Of a stretch of 64,000 bases of DNA, positions 43,624 to 51,778 are shown in pieces. Numbering within the stretch: the first letter of the stretch is position 1; every line of letters begins with the position of its first letter. Source of the stretch: Saprospiraceae bacterium (lineage in GTDB: Bacteria > Bacteroidota > Bacteroidia > Chitinophagales > Saprospiraceae); NCBI GenBank assembly GCA_027488935.1, contig JAIYAP010000038.1:1-64000 (forward strand), given 5' to 3'. Under the pieces are notes generated by a model that worked only from the letters and a program-made list of their open reading frames with translations, did no database searches and was not told the DNA's origin. A program made the position numbers and the translations under genes.

Positions 43624-45966
43624 ATGAAATTCCACATTCCACATTCCACATTCCACATTTTGTTAGTGTTTGTTTTCTTAATTGGAAATAACTCCTTGTT
43701 TGGACAGACATTACCCTGTGGTACGCCCGACATTCCACTAAGTGTACTTGAAGGCATCAAGAGTCAGTATCCATCTAGTAGTTCAGCAGTAAAAATTCCT
43801 GTGTACAAAGTTCCGCTTTGGATTTATATCGTAAGAGACAACAATGGTCAGGGTTCAAATTTTACTCCAAGTTTTTTTACTGGCAGTCTGCCGGCTGTAA
43901 ATAGTTGGTATAACGGAGTCATTCAGTTTACAATTTGTGGCACAACGTATATAGACAAAAGCGAATATTTTCCTTTGGTAACGATAGGTGGCAATGCCTC
44001 TGCGCTTTATAATTATGCCAAAGGATTGAATATTGCAGAATCGGATCATTGTATTCGGGTGTTCGCCTCTAATTCTTTAAATCTCGGGATTGCACCAATT
44101 GGAGGGTATTGTACCACTCCAATATCTAATTTAGGTGAAGCGGGTGTGTATATTGCAAAAGTGGAGACTAGTACCTTAGCACACGAATTAGGGCATTATT
44201 TTACCTTGCCACATACCCATCACGGTGGACCAATTGAACAATTTGTTAATTATGATTGCGGTCATACAGGTGATGGGTTTTGTGATACGCCAGCAGACCC
44301 AGGACCCAACTTTTGTACATTAATGGGTTGCGCAGATTTCCAATGTACTACTCCGACGGATCCATTGGGCGTTGCATACCAGCCTGATCAGAGTCTGCTA
44401 ATGAGTGATTATAGAAATTGTCAACCATTTCGTTTCTCAGATGAGCAGAAACTTATCATGCGCCACGTTTTTACAATCAATCCAACGGCGTATGGAAATC
44501 TAATTACTAATGTTCCTGAAGCCTGTTTAATTCCGACCTTGGGATTTGTTGAAAGAAATTGCCTTGGGGTTTCAACAGTTCCAGCTATTAGCCCATTAAA
44601 AGGCGTTAATATTGAGATTACAAATTCATCTAATAATCCATGTACAACATTTACTGGTAATGATGGGGGGTATCAAACTCAAATCTGCTATTCTTTACCA
44701 AATAGCAATATTAAATTAGCGCCAGATAAACTTTTCGATCATGATATTAATGAATTAAATGGGGTTTCAACGTATGATTTATTCTTAATAAGTAATCATA
44801 TATTGGGTATTAATCAACTACCAACTCCTTATATGATGATTGCTGCAGATGCAAATAATTCTCAATCAATAACAAATATTGATATTATTACCATTAGAAA
44901 GGTGATAATGGACAACGTGACTAATGACTTACCTGCAGGTGATTGGAGGTATATTAGTAGGCAGTGGATTAATAATTTTGTTTTTGCAAATCAGTTTAAT
45001 GACGGAAATCCTTTTGACGTAATAATTTCTGACCCTTATGATGGATTAACACGGTCATATTTAAATACAGGAACTGGAGCAACTTATAACAGTTGGATGG
45101 ATCGAGCACGTCTGATTACCTCTACTACTTTAGGGCAAGAAGAAGATGCCTGGTCTTTCTATGCTATAAAAGTTGGAGATGTAAACTGCAATGGAAATTT
45201 AAATTTAGAACCTCCTAGTGGTGATGAATCATCCTTTTCAGTTCCTATTGGTGATAATACTTCCGTAGGGAATAACCAAACAAAAAAGTTTCAAGTTGTG
45301 GCGAATGTTTCAACTCCAATTGTGGCGTGGCAGTTTGGCGCAAACTTTCCAGCGAATTTGATAAATATTCAGCAAATATCCGAAGGTAATACAGGTACTC
45401 TTTTTGATCCTGAAAATTTTTCTGTGCTTGAATATGATGCAAATAATATTGGAGAGTTTAGGTCAATGTGGTATTCTACAGATGGTACGGCTAAAAACTT
45501 TAATAATAAGGTTCTATTTGAATTTACGGTGACTGGTCAAAGTTCAATTAATGGTTTGGAGAATATTATGAAATTGGATCCAAAGGTTTTACAGTCTAAG
45601 TTTTATGATGTGTACGGAAATGAAATAAGTAACGTAATTCTTACCTTGAAATCCTCAATTAGCACTCCAGGTGCGGGTGATGGGCAAGATAGGTCTATTG
45701 CCAGTGATAGTGAACCACAAGTTACAGTAAGTCCTGTGCCATTCAGTTCTAAAGTTACCTTTAAGGTAAGCATCCCATCTGGAGAATTGGTAAAAATTTC
45801 AATATTTGATCAAGTTGGCAAATTGATTGTAAGTAGGTCAATGGAATTGAATGAAGGCGGAAACGATTTTATAATTGATAATTTATCATCAATTCCGTCT
45901 GGGGTATATTATTATAAAGTTGAAGCAGGGCCTTACCACACAGAAGGTAAACTTGAAAAACAGTAA
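43624..45966 (+). CDS. Secreted M43-like metzincin protease with dockerin-like repeats and T9SS type A signal
   Basis: 780 residues. The signal peptide (MKFHIPHSTFHILLVFVFLI) is encoded partly by four TTCCACA repeats. The zinc site HELGHYFTLPH (about residues 185-195) gives HExxHxxxxxH, followed by a Cys-rich part (CGHTGDGFCDTPADPG) as in pappalysin/cytophagalysin-type enzymes. The segment about 375-525 has calcium-loop-like phrases, HDINELNGVSTYDLFLISNH, AADANNSQSITNIDIITIRK and VGDVNCNGN, resembling dockerin type I repeats. A C-terminal type A sorting domain begins VTVSPVPFSSKVTFKV. The gene is more AT-rich than its neighbours, suggesting later acquisition. Confidence 0.88.
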   Translation: MKFHIPHSTFHILLVFVFLIGNNSLFGQTLPCGTPDIPLSVLEGIKSQYPSSSSAVKIPVYKVPLWIYIVRDNNGQGSNFTPSFFTGSLPAVNSWYNGVIQFTICGTTYIDKSEYFPLVTIGGNASALYNYAKGLNIAESDHCIRVFASNSLNLGIAPIGGYCTTPISNLGEAGVYIAKVETSTLAHELGHYFTLPHTHHGGPIEQFVNYDCGHTGDGFCDTPADPGPNFCTLMGCADFQCTTPTDPLGVAYQPDQSLLMSDYRNCQPFRFSDEQKLIMRHVFTINPTAYGNLITNVPEACLIPTLGFVERNCLGVSTVPAISPLKGVNIEITNSSNNPCTTFTGNDGGYQTQICYSLPNSNIKLAPDKLFDHDINELNGVSTYDLFLISNHILGINQLPTPYMMIAADANNSQSITNIDIITIRKVIMDNVTNDLPAGDWRYISRQWINNFVFANQFNDGNPFDVIISDPYDGLTRSYLNTGTGATYNSWMDRARLITSTTLGQEEDAWSFYAIKVGDVNCNGNLNLEPPSGDESSFSVPIGDNTSVGNNQTKKFQVVANVSTPIVAWQFGANFPANLINIQQISEGNTGTLFDPENFSVLEYDANNIGEFRSMWYSTDGTAKNFNNKVLFEFTVTGQSSINGLENIMKLDPKVLQSKFYDVYGNEISNVILTLKSSISTPGAGDGQDRSIASDSEPQVTVSPVPFSSKVTFKVSIPSGELVKISIFDQVGKLIVSRSMELNEGGNDFIIDNLSSIPSGVYYYKVEAGPYHTEGKLEKQ
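43630..43657 (+). repeat. Heptanucleotide tandem repeat (TTCCACA)4 in signal-peptide codons
   Basis: Four perfect copies begin in the second codon of the metzincin gene. Seven is not a multiple of three, so gain or loss of one unit would shift the reading frame right after the start. Confidence 0.9.
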
Positions 45967-45988
45967 TATTCTGCAACCATTTTAAATT

Positions 45989-46018
45989 AGCGGCAGTGTG
46001 CTGGGGCGCACTGCCGCT
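45989..46018 (+). terminator. Intrinsic terminator after the metzincin gene
   Basis: AGCGGCAGTG pairs perfectly with CACTGCCGCT around a 10-nt loop, followed by a T-rich stretch. Confidence 0.75.
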
Positions 46019-46032
46019 TTAATCTTTTAAAT

Positions 46033-48180
46033 ATGAAAAAACGTATTTATCTCCTCGCGCTCTTTTTAGTCGCCTTCGACGTTGCGCAAGCCCAACAAAT
46101 TTGGCACGTAAACCAACAAGCCACCGGACAGTCAACCGGACTTAATTGGCAAAACGCCTTTACGGATTTGCAACAAGCCTTGAGTGTAGCGCAATATGGT
46201 GATACCATTTGGGTCGCGCAAGGTATTTACAAACCTACGTCGGATACCGACCCTACGAAAACGTTCAATCTGGTAAATGGCGTTGCTTTGCTGGGTGGGT
46301 TTATTGGCAATGAAGGGAGTGCTCTTTTGCGCAACCCTGCACTGTATGAAACGATATTGAGTGGAGATATTGGCCAAACTGGGGTAAAAACGGATAATAG
46401 TTGGCATGTTTTAACCGGCGCAGGGCTTGATCGCAAGAGTATTTTAGATGGATTTACAGTCAAAAACGGCTATGCGGTAGAAGCATTTGGGAACAACCCG
46501 AATGAAAATATTGGGGCTGGATTGTATTTAATTGGTAGTCAGTCGATTGAAGATTCCCATCCTACTGTTTCAAATTGTATCTTCACAGAAAATACGGCTT
46601 ACTCAGGCGGTGGTATTGGTATAGACTGGATTGTAATTGGAAACTTCGGGCCGGATACCAATCTGGTCAACCTGGAATTGCGCAACTGTTCCTTTATTCG
46701 GAATAAAGCGGTTAAATTGGGCGGCGGATTATGCAAACTGGGCCCGGTAGCCCCCAATGATACCTTATTGTGGTCGCATTGTGCATTTATGGATAACCGT
46801 GGTACTGGATTTAGTTACGGGGGCGGTATTGCTTTGGAACAAACAGGGGCTACCTCTTTGCGGCTTTTAAAATGCACTTTTGAGCGTGATTCGGCATTGG
46901 AAGGTGGAGGATTCTATTATGCTACCAATAAAGAAAAATGGATTACTGCTAATTTAATGATTGATTCCTGTGACTTTAGATACAATAATTCTTTAGAGGA
47001 TGCTGGACTCAGTTACTATGAAGGGGCTGAAAATATTGGGTTAAAAATTAATATTTCAATACAAGCCAGCATATTTGAAGGGAATAGAGCCTATACCGCC
47101 GAAGGCGCGTCTTTTGGGATTCGATCTTCAGAGGGATCTGTTGTGAATATTGACATTGGCGATTGCGTTTTTGAAAAAAACAAGGCACTTAGTAATCGAT
47201 CAGCGTTTATTAATGTGTTTTATGGTGTAGTTGCAAAAATATTTGTACACGGTTGTTTTTTTGGGGAAAATATTCCTACCGAGGCGTCTTCTAGTCTGTT
47301 CAATTTTCCGCTTAGTATAAGCGTGGGAGGGGCTGGTTTGCCTTGTGATGTTTATACAAAGGTTGATAATTGTTCATTTGCCCGCAATGCTGGTGGCATC
47401 GCTGTAACAGCTGGTCCGGAAAATAAAGTTTTAACCGAAATTACAAATTCAACCTTTTATCAAAACGGCTTAGTTCCTTTCATGAAAAGTTGGTGGGCTT
47501 CATTCGAAGCCCCTGGAAGTATTTACTACAATAGAATGCTCCTGCGCAATTGTATTATTTGGGAACCGTTATCAACTCCGGCTACTTTATTCTACAGCAA
47601 TGACCCAATTAACTTAAACTACCAGGGCATGGATGTTGAAAAATGCCTGTTCAATTACAAGGACAGTGATTTATATAATGTCGTAGGTGCCATTTTTGCG
47701 ATTAGCAAGGATAATTTGTTTGCCACGGATCCTATGTTTGAATTTTCGGACCCGAATGATTTTCGCTTGAAAAAATGTTCTCCTGCAGTCAATTATGGGG
47801 ATAATCAATTTGCACCGCAAGTACCCTTTCCTACCGATTTAAATGGATTGCCGCGCATTCGTTTTGGAAACATTGATTTGGGGGCATTTGAAACCCAGGA
47901 CTCCTGTGCCATGGTGGCGGTTTCGGACGTAAATCAGGAAGGAAACCTTTCTTTAACACCAAATCCATCTACGGGCTCTTTAAATATTGACTTTTCTACT
48001 ATTTCGTTGGAGTCGCCTAAGGTATATATTACTCGTATGGACGGTACGGTGATTTATAACGGTGCTGTTCAATCCAATACATTGATTCAACTGGACCTTG
48101 GTTGGCTCAATGCCGGAGTATATGTCGTTCAAATATGTTCGGAACGGCGGGTTTGGAGTGGGAAATGGGTGAAAAATTAG
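46033..48180 (+). CDS. Parallel beta-helix (choice-of-anchor Q-like) surface protein with T9SS type A signal
   Basis: 715 residues. A signal peptide (1-20, ending AQA) leads into IWHVNQQATGQSTGLNWQNA, then FTDLQQALSVAQYGDTIWVA, the standard opening of polymorphic-outer-membrane/beta-helix surface proteins. Repeating short turns such as GGGIGID, GGGLCKLG, YGGGIALE and EGGGFYYAT mark helix rungs. The phrase CSPAVNYGDN and DLNGLPRIRFGNIDLGAFE is the usual choice-of-anchor Q end. The final 75 residues (SLTPNPSTGSLNIDF) are a type A sorting domain. The central part is AT-rich. Probably an adhesin or carbohydrate-contacting protein; no catalytic residues evident. Confidence 0.87.
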   Translation: MKKRIYLLALFLVAFDVAQAQQIWHVNQQATGQSTGLNWQNAFTDLQQALSVAQYGDTIWVAQGIYKPTSDTDPTKTFNLVNGVALLGGFIGNEGSALLRNPALYETILSGDIGQTGVKTDNSWHVLTGAGLDRKSILDGFTVKNGYAVEAFGNNPNENIGAGLYLIGSQSIEDSHPTVSNCIFTENTAYSGGGIGIDWIVIGNFGPDTNLVNLELRNCSFIRNKAVKLGGGLCKLGPVAPNDTLLWSHCAFMDNRGTGFSYGGGIALEQTGATSLRLLKCTFERDSALEGGGFYYATNKEKWITANLMIDSCDFRYNNSLEDAGLSYYEGAENIGLKINISIQASIFEGNRAYTAEGASFGIRSSEGSVVNIDIGDCVFEKNKALSNRSAFINVFYGVVAKIFVHGCFFGENIPTEASSSLFNFPLSISVGGAGLPCDVYTKVDNCSFARNAGGIAVTAGPENKVLTEITNSTFYQNGLVPFMKSWWASFEAPGSIYYNRMLLRNCIIWEPLSTPATLFYSNDPINLNYQGMDVEKCLFNYKDSDLYNVVGAIFAISKDNLFATDPMFEFSDPNDFRLKKCSPAVNYGDNQFAPQVPFPTDLNGLPRIRFGNIDLGAFETQDSCAMVAVSDVNQEGNLSLTPNPSTGSLNIDFSTISLESPKVYITRMDGTVIYNGAVQSNTLIQLDLGWLNAGVYVVQICSERRVWSGKWVKN

Positions 48181-48200
48181 GTCTTGAAAAACACCAACGA

Positions 48201-48232
48201 AACACCGAATATCGAACACCGAATTTCGAAGT
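48201..48232 (+). repeat. Dispersed repeat, AACACCGAATATCGAACACC family, copy 2
   Basis: AACACCGAATATCGAACACC followed by GAATTTCGAAGT, matching 43309-43349 except for a 9-base insert there. Like copy 1 it lies just behind the stop codon of a plus-strand gene. Confidence 0.65.
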
Positions 48233-48295
48233 GTAACGGCCGGAAAGTGGACCAGAGGTGGGTTGTAGAAAAAAAAGAAGCCACAGAAAAAAAAG

Positions 48296-48383
48296 GGGGT
48301 TCCACGGAGAAGCTTGGAGGTACGAGTTACACGGAGTTTTTCTCCGCGTAACTCCATACCTCCAAGCTTCTCCGTGGAACCCC
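48296..48383. repeat. Inverted repeat with 41-bp arms
   Basis: The arms 48296-48336 and 48342-48383 pair along their whole length apart from one bulged base and two mismatches, with a loop of five T. They are built from CACGGAG-like units (GGTTCCACGGAGAAGCTTGG on the outside, ACACGGAG near the loop). It lies between a T9SS gene and a beta-barrel gene and could act as a terminator. The family resembles dispersed CACGGAG repeats seen in other Bacteroidota. Confidence 0.75.
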
Positions 48384-48451
48384 TTCTCGCATATGGCCTC
48401 CCCCCAACCAGGATACTAAAAAATGCGTATTCCCTAAAACAACCAAATAAC

Positions 48452-49195
48452 ATGAAAAATCTCCTTTACCTGTTGCTCCTGTGCGCTACACCTTCATGCG
48501 CTCAATCCGAATTCGGCCTGAGTTTCAAAGCAGGCAATTTCGCCCTGCCCAAACGCGGTCCGGGTCAGCGTCCTTTGGGAAATACGTATTCTTCCAATTC
48601 ACTTTCCGCCGGTTATACCCTGAGCGCTGGAATTTCCGAAAACATGCATTTGAATCAACGTTGGAGCCTGCAAGCTTCTTTGTTATATTCCTTAGCGGCC
48701 TTTTCGCTCAAGGAAGATTTTAATTACGACCCACAATTCGAACAGTACATGTTGATCGAAAACAGTTGGACCCGCAAATACCATGAACATAACCTGATGC
48801 TGCCCATTCAGGTACAATACCATCTAAATGCTTCCGGTAAAACCAGGCTCGGATTGGGCGTTTGCCCCTCTTTTAACCTGTTTACCTACCAAAAAGCCAC
48901 TTCCGGAGAACCTGAACCTGAAAGTTTGACCGTACAGCAATTGCAGGCCCGCGCCTATTTCAGACCAGGAAGCCTTGCCACAAAAGCACCCCGCTCCCAA
49001 CTTTTATGGATGGCAAGTTTACATCAGGCAATTGGTAAAAATACGTCTATCGGTATAGAATTATTGGTTGCTACCCGGCGCAATAACATGAATATATATT
49101 TCAATGATTATGAAGATAAAATGTTGCCAGCTCGGTCGCCGTTTTCGATGAAGAGTTTGCAGGTTTCCTTGTCGCAGACGATTGCTCGTTACTAA
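48452..49195 (+). CDS. Outer-membrane beta-barrel protein
   Basis: 247 residues from the ATG at 48452; the longer upstream frame would run through the inverted repeat. A signal peptide MKNLLYLLLLCATPSCAQ is followed by alternating strands (FGLSFKAGNFALPK, SLSAGYTLSAGISENM, WSLQASLLYSLAAFSL, MLPIQVQYHLN, RLGLGVCPSFNLF) and a last strand SLQVSLSQTIARY. This fits the PorT/OmpW-like small barrel group. Function unknown. Confidence 0.75.
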   Translation: MKNLLYLLLLCATPSCAQSEFGLSFKAGNFALPKRGPGQRPLGNTYSSNSLSAGYTLSAGISENMHLNQRWSLQASLLYSLAAFSLKEDFNYDPQFEQYMLIENSWTRKYHEHNLMLPIQVQYHLNASGKTRLGLGVCPSFNLFTYQKATSGEPEPESLTVQQLQARAYFRPGSLATKAPRSQLLWMASLHQAIGKNTSIGIELLVATRRNNMNIYFNDYEDKMLPARSPFSMKSLQVSLSQTIARY

Positions 49196-49209
49196 TAGGA
49201 CTGTGGATG

Positions 49210-49253
49210 ATGGAGGTATTCCATTTACTTTTGGTAAGATCGAATACCTCCAT
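49210..49253. terminator. Bidirectional terminator hairpin
   Basis: ATGGAGGTATTC (49210-49221) pairs perfectly with GAATACCTCCAT (49242-49253) between two convergent genes. Confidence 0.6.
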
Positions 49254-49277
49254 AATTTGCAATATATATAAGTATTA

Positions 49278-50081
49278 CTAATCCTCCATAATCGTCCCCA
49301 ACCCAACTACCGGATATTTTTCCAATGTCTGCGGATCAATACTCCAATATGCCGCCATACGGGACACATTTTCTTCCGAACCGATGGAGATCAATTTGCC
49401 TTCCCCGATAACCCATGCGCGCTCTTCGGCTTCGATGGAGCGATCCACTTCTTCCTCAACAAATGTGTTTTCAAGGTCAGTCATTTCACCCAGATCGAAA
49501 TACTCTTCGCCTTCTGCAACGCAATAAGCCCGCACTACTTCCCCGTTTACAAAGCGGGCCCAGGCGCTATAATTGACACCTCGAAAACTGCCGAAAAACT
49601 GTACCTCTCCATACAAGCGACTCATTTCCAAAAACTTATCATATTGTTGCTGATTTTGTAAATCAAGTCCATGTCCCACCACTAATACCCAATTTTGAAT
49701 CGGCGGCGTCACAAATAAATATTGTGTAAAGGCACCTTGTATCCCGTTTTCCACGTTTGTTTTAAATTGCTTTTTACCTGGTTTTTGAAAATGTTGCACC
49801 ACACTTTCGGCATCTTCGGTTTTGATGGCCAACCAAGTGGCTTTGCGACCAAAAGCAATAGGGGCGGATGGGGTTTCGTTTACAAAATATTCGATGGGCT
49901 CGTATTGCGATGCATGGAATTTATCGCCGGTGCTGGCTCGAGTTGCTTGCACTTGTTGCTGTTCCTTCTTCTTTTCTCGGCTCCATTTAATAAGGTAGTA
50001 TGCAAGGATAACCACCATGGCTAATATCGTTAACCAGGTGTTTTCATTCAGCAGTTGGCGTATTTGTTCGTAAATATTCAT
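49278..50081 (-). CDS. Hypothetical protein with one N-terminal membrane anchor
   Basis: 267 residues. One transmembrane segment (about 15-33, TWLTILAMVVILAYYLIKW) is followed by a charged linker and a soluble domain. The visible phrases are WVLVVGHGLDL, FLEMSRLYGEVQFFGSFRGV, ARFVNGEVVRAYCVAEGEEY and, near the end, RMAAYWSIDPQTLEKYP. This last pattern resembles uncharacterised proteins in other bacteria that I cannot name precisely. A -7 box (TATTTTTG, minus strand, 50131-50138) lies 50 bp upstream. Function unknown. Confidence 0.65.
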   Translation of the reverse strand: MNIYEQIRQLLNENTWLTILAMVVILAYYLIKWSREKKKEQQQVQATRASTGDKFHASQYEPIEYFVNETPSAPIAFGRKATWLAIKTEDAESVVQHFQKPGKKQFKTNVENGIQGAFTQYLFVTPPIQNWVLVVGHGLDLQNQQQYDKFLEMSRLYGEVQFFGSFRGVNYSAWARFVNGEVVRAYCVAEGEEYFDLGEMTDLENTFVEEEVDRSIEAEERAWVIGEGKLISIGSEENVSRMAAYWSIDPQTLEKYPVVGLGTIMED

Positions 50082-50130
50082 TGGGAATCAGGTTGTTTTG
50101 TATTGGATAGAATTTGACTTAACGCAGACA

Positions 50131-50138
50131 CAAAAATA
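50131..50138 (-). promoter_or_regulatory. -7 box for the 49278-50081 gene
   Basis: CAAAAATA reads TATTTTTG on the minus strand. A TTG lies 22 nt upstream (50161-50163), slightly long. Confidence 0.4.
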
Positions 50139-50211
50139 GGAAAACAACCATTAGGCGACCCAACAAACAATATTTTACCTCAAAAACAAGGTTGGTTTTT
50201 CGAACAAAATA

Positions 50212-50799
50212 TCATTTTATACAATCAATTTCAGAAAATAGCAAAGAAACAAATCGCGTTGCTTCTTTAACTGCTGGCGCATCGTTTTCTGAATGCCAGC
50301 CAAATCCTACCTGGCTTATGCATGTCTGATAACTTGAAAGTGTGGCAATTTGGAAAATCGCGATTTCACCATCTGCATATCGGCCTAAAGTAGTGGAATC
50401 CATACCCTGGAATTCTTTAATACCAGCCTGATGCAGACTTTCCCAAATTTGTTGCCCGTTTTCGCTAGAACATTTTCGAAATTGAATCCCACTTGTATCC
50501 GATTTCAAAGGGAAGCGAATTCTGGCAGATGACCATGCTCCGTTATTTGATTGTTTGACCACAAACACATCAGCAGAATCCGACCAACCGCTATACCATA
50601 CGCGCAATTGGAATGAATCCTGGCTAAATCTTAAATCCTCCAGGCCCAACGATTTTTGAATGGTGTAATAGGAGTTGAAGTGCTCCATAGGCCTAAACCT
50701 GATGATGTCTTGCGCCTTTAGGTCAGCATAACTCGGTTTCTTATTACAACCAAATGCAAAGATTGATAGGGTGGAAATTAAGGCCCATCTGAGATACAT
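50212..50799 (-). CDS. Hypothetical lipoprotein
   Basis: 195 residues. The N-terminus LRWALISTLSIFAFGCNKKPSY has a lipobox with Cys18. The body has no recognised domain; it contains LKAQDIIRFRPMEHFNSYYT, a WYSGWSDSADVFVV stretch and paired Cys near the C-terminus. The gene is AT-rich, like its neighbour at 50840-51250. It is likely envelope-anchored; function unknown. Confidence 0.6.
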   Translation of the reverse strand: MYLRWALISTLSIFAFGCNKKPSYADLKAQDIIRFRPMEHFNSYYTIQKSLGLEDLRFSQDSFQLRVWYSGWSDSADVFVVKQSNNGAWSSARIRFPLKSDTSGIQFRKCSSENGQQIWESLHQAGIKEFQGMDSTTLGRYADGEIAIFQIATLSSYQTCISQVGFGWHSENDAPAVKEATRFVSLLFSEIDCIK

Positions 50800-50839
50800 T
50801 ATTTTAAAATATTTATATTAAAATTTGTTTTTCAGTTTA

Positions 50840-51250
50840 TTATAAATGTTTTTCTTTTATCGTCAAATACCTTTTGCGCCCAAATGTCAGAATATACACC
50901 AAAAAAACAAATACCGGGAAAACCAAAACAAGTAAATATTCAAAGCCGAAAAATATTTTCAACAGAAAATGAAGTGCAATTATCCCTCCCGAAACAGGCA
51001 TCATCCAGTCGAGCTGTTTTAAAACACCAACGCTGATTGTTTGGGTTTGATTTTCGTCAAGTTCAACGATAAGATCAGGGCTACTACACCAGTCAATTTT
51101 TGCCGTAATAATATGTTGTCCTTTAGAAACATTAAAGGCTTTGGTTTCATTCGGGGAAATCATTCCAACAGATTTTCCATCTATGATAATTTCATAATCT
51201 CTCCAGCGGTTGGTGAGAGAATGCGCCCTTTGTATATTTAGGATGGCCAT
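50840..51250 (-). CDS. Small membrane protein with an N-terminal PEGA-like domain
   Basis: 136 residues. The N-terminal 75 residues form a beta-sandwich-like unit: RDYEIIIDGKSVGMISPNET, KAFNVSKGQHIITAKIDW, with the G-x-H-x-x-x-A-x-x-D/W pattern of PEGA or similar domains. Two transmembrane segments occupy about residues 83-125, and the tail is basic. No signal peptide, so the domain is probably cytoplasmic. Likely transcribed from the promoter at 51416-51444. Confidence 0.65.
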   Translation of the reverse strand: MAILNIQRAHSLTNRWRDYEIIIDGKSVGMISPNETKAFNVSKGQHIITAKIDWCSSPDLIVELDENQTQTISVGVLKQLDWMMPVSGGIIALHFLLKIFFGFEYLLVLVFPVFVFLVYILTFGRKRYLTIKEKHL

Positions 51251-51415
51251 GCGTGTAATGTTTTTAAAATGAACTAATTATAGTTGTTTAGATGTCAAGA
51301 TTCCATCAAAACACGGTTTGAATTCGATGATGAAACCATCCTCTATGTTAAAAAATAGTCCGAAGAATCCAGGAAAATCCCCCTAACTTGACCCAACAAA
51401 CAACACTTCTCTTCA

Positions 51416-51444
51416 CAAAGATAAAAACCATTATGGAAAACAAA
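51416..51444 (-). promoter_or_regulatory. Promoter facing the PEGA-like membrane protein gene
   Basis: On the minus strand: TTTG (51441-51444), a 17-nt spacer and TATCTTTG (51416-51423). Transcripts would start near 51409, giving a leader of about 160 nt for the 50840-51250 gene. It overlaps the first codons of the plus-strand DUF4342 gene. Confidence 0.5.
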
Positions 51445-51681
51445 ACATTCGAATCTATCAGCACACACGGTGAAAACTTGCTGAACAAAGTAAAGGAACT
51501 GATTGCAGAAGGAAATATCCGGAAAATTAGCATCCACGACAAAGACGGCAAGGAGTTGATGTCGTTTCCACTTACCTATGGAGTCGTAGGCGTGGTTTTT
51601 GCGCCCGTTTTGGCAGCAGTAGGCGCAGTGGCTGCGCTGGTAGGGGATTGTACGATTTCAGTGGAGCGGGAAATCGTTTAA
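51433..51681 (+). CDS. DUF4342-like small protein
   Basis: 82 residues from the ATG at 51433. The pattern LLNKVKELIAEGNIRKISI, then DKDGKELMSFPLTYGVVGVV and FAPVLAAVGAVAALVGDCTI, matches DUF4342: an N-terminal helix and a two-strand region before one or two membrane-inserted helices. The function of this family is unknown. Confidence 0.8.
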   Translation: MENKTFESISTHGENLLNKVKELIAEGNIRKISIHDKDGKELMSFPLTYGVVGVVFAPVLAAVGAVAALVGDCTISVEREIV

Positions 51682-51698
51682 TATCAAATTAGAAAAAA

Positions 51699-51764
51699 GG
51701 GTGGGTGGTTTCAATATGATTTCCGATGGTTCAAAATCGGAAATCATACTGAAACCACCCACCC
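51699..51764. terminator. Very long hairpin between convergent genes
   Basis: Arms of 29 bp (51699-51727 and 51736-51764) differ at one position, around an 8-nt loop. The single mismatch is a G-U pair on the minus-strand transcript, and A/T runs flank it. It probably terminates both convergent genes. Confidence 0.75.
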
Positions 51765-51778
51765 AACAAGTTTATAGA

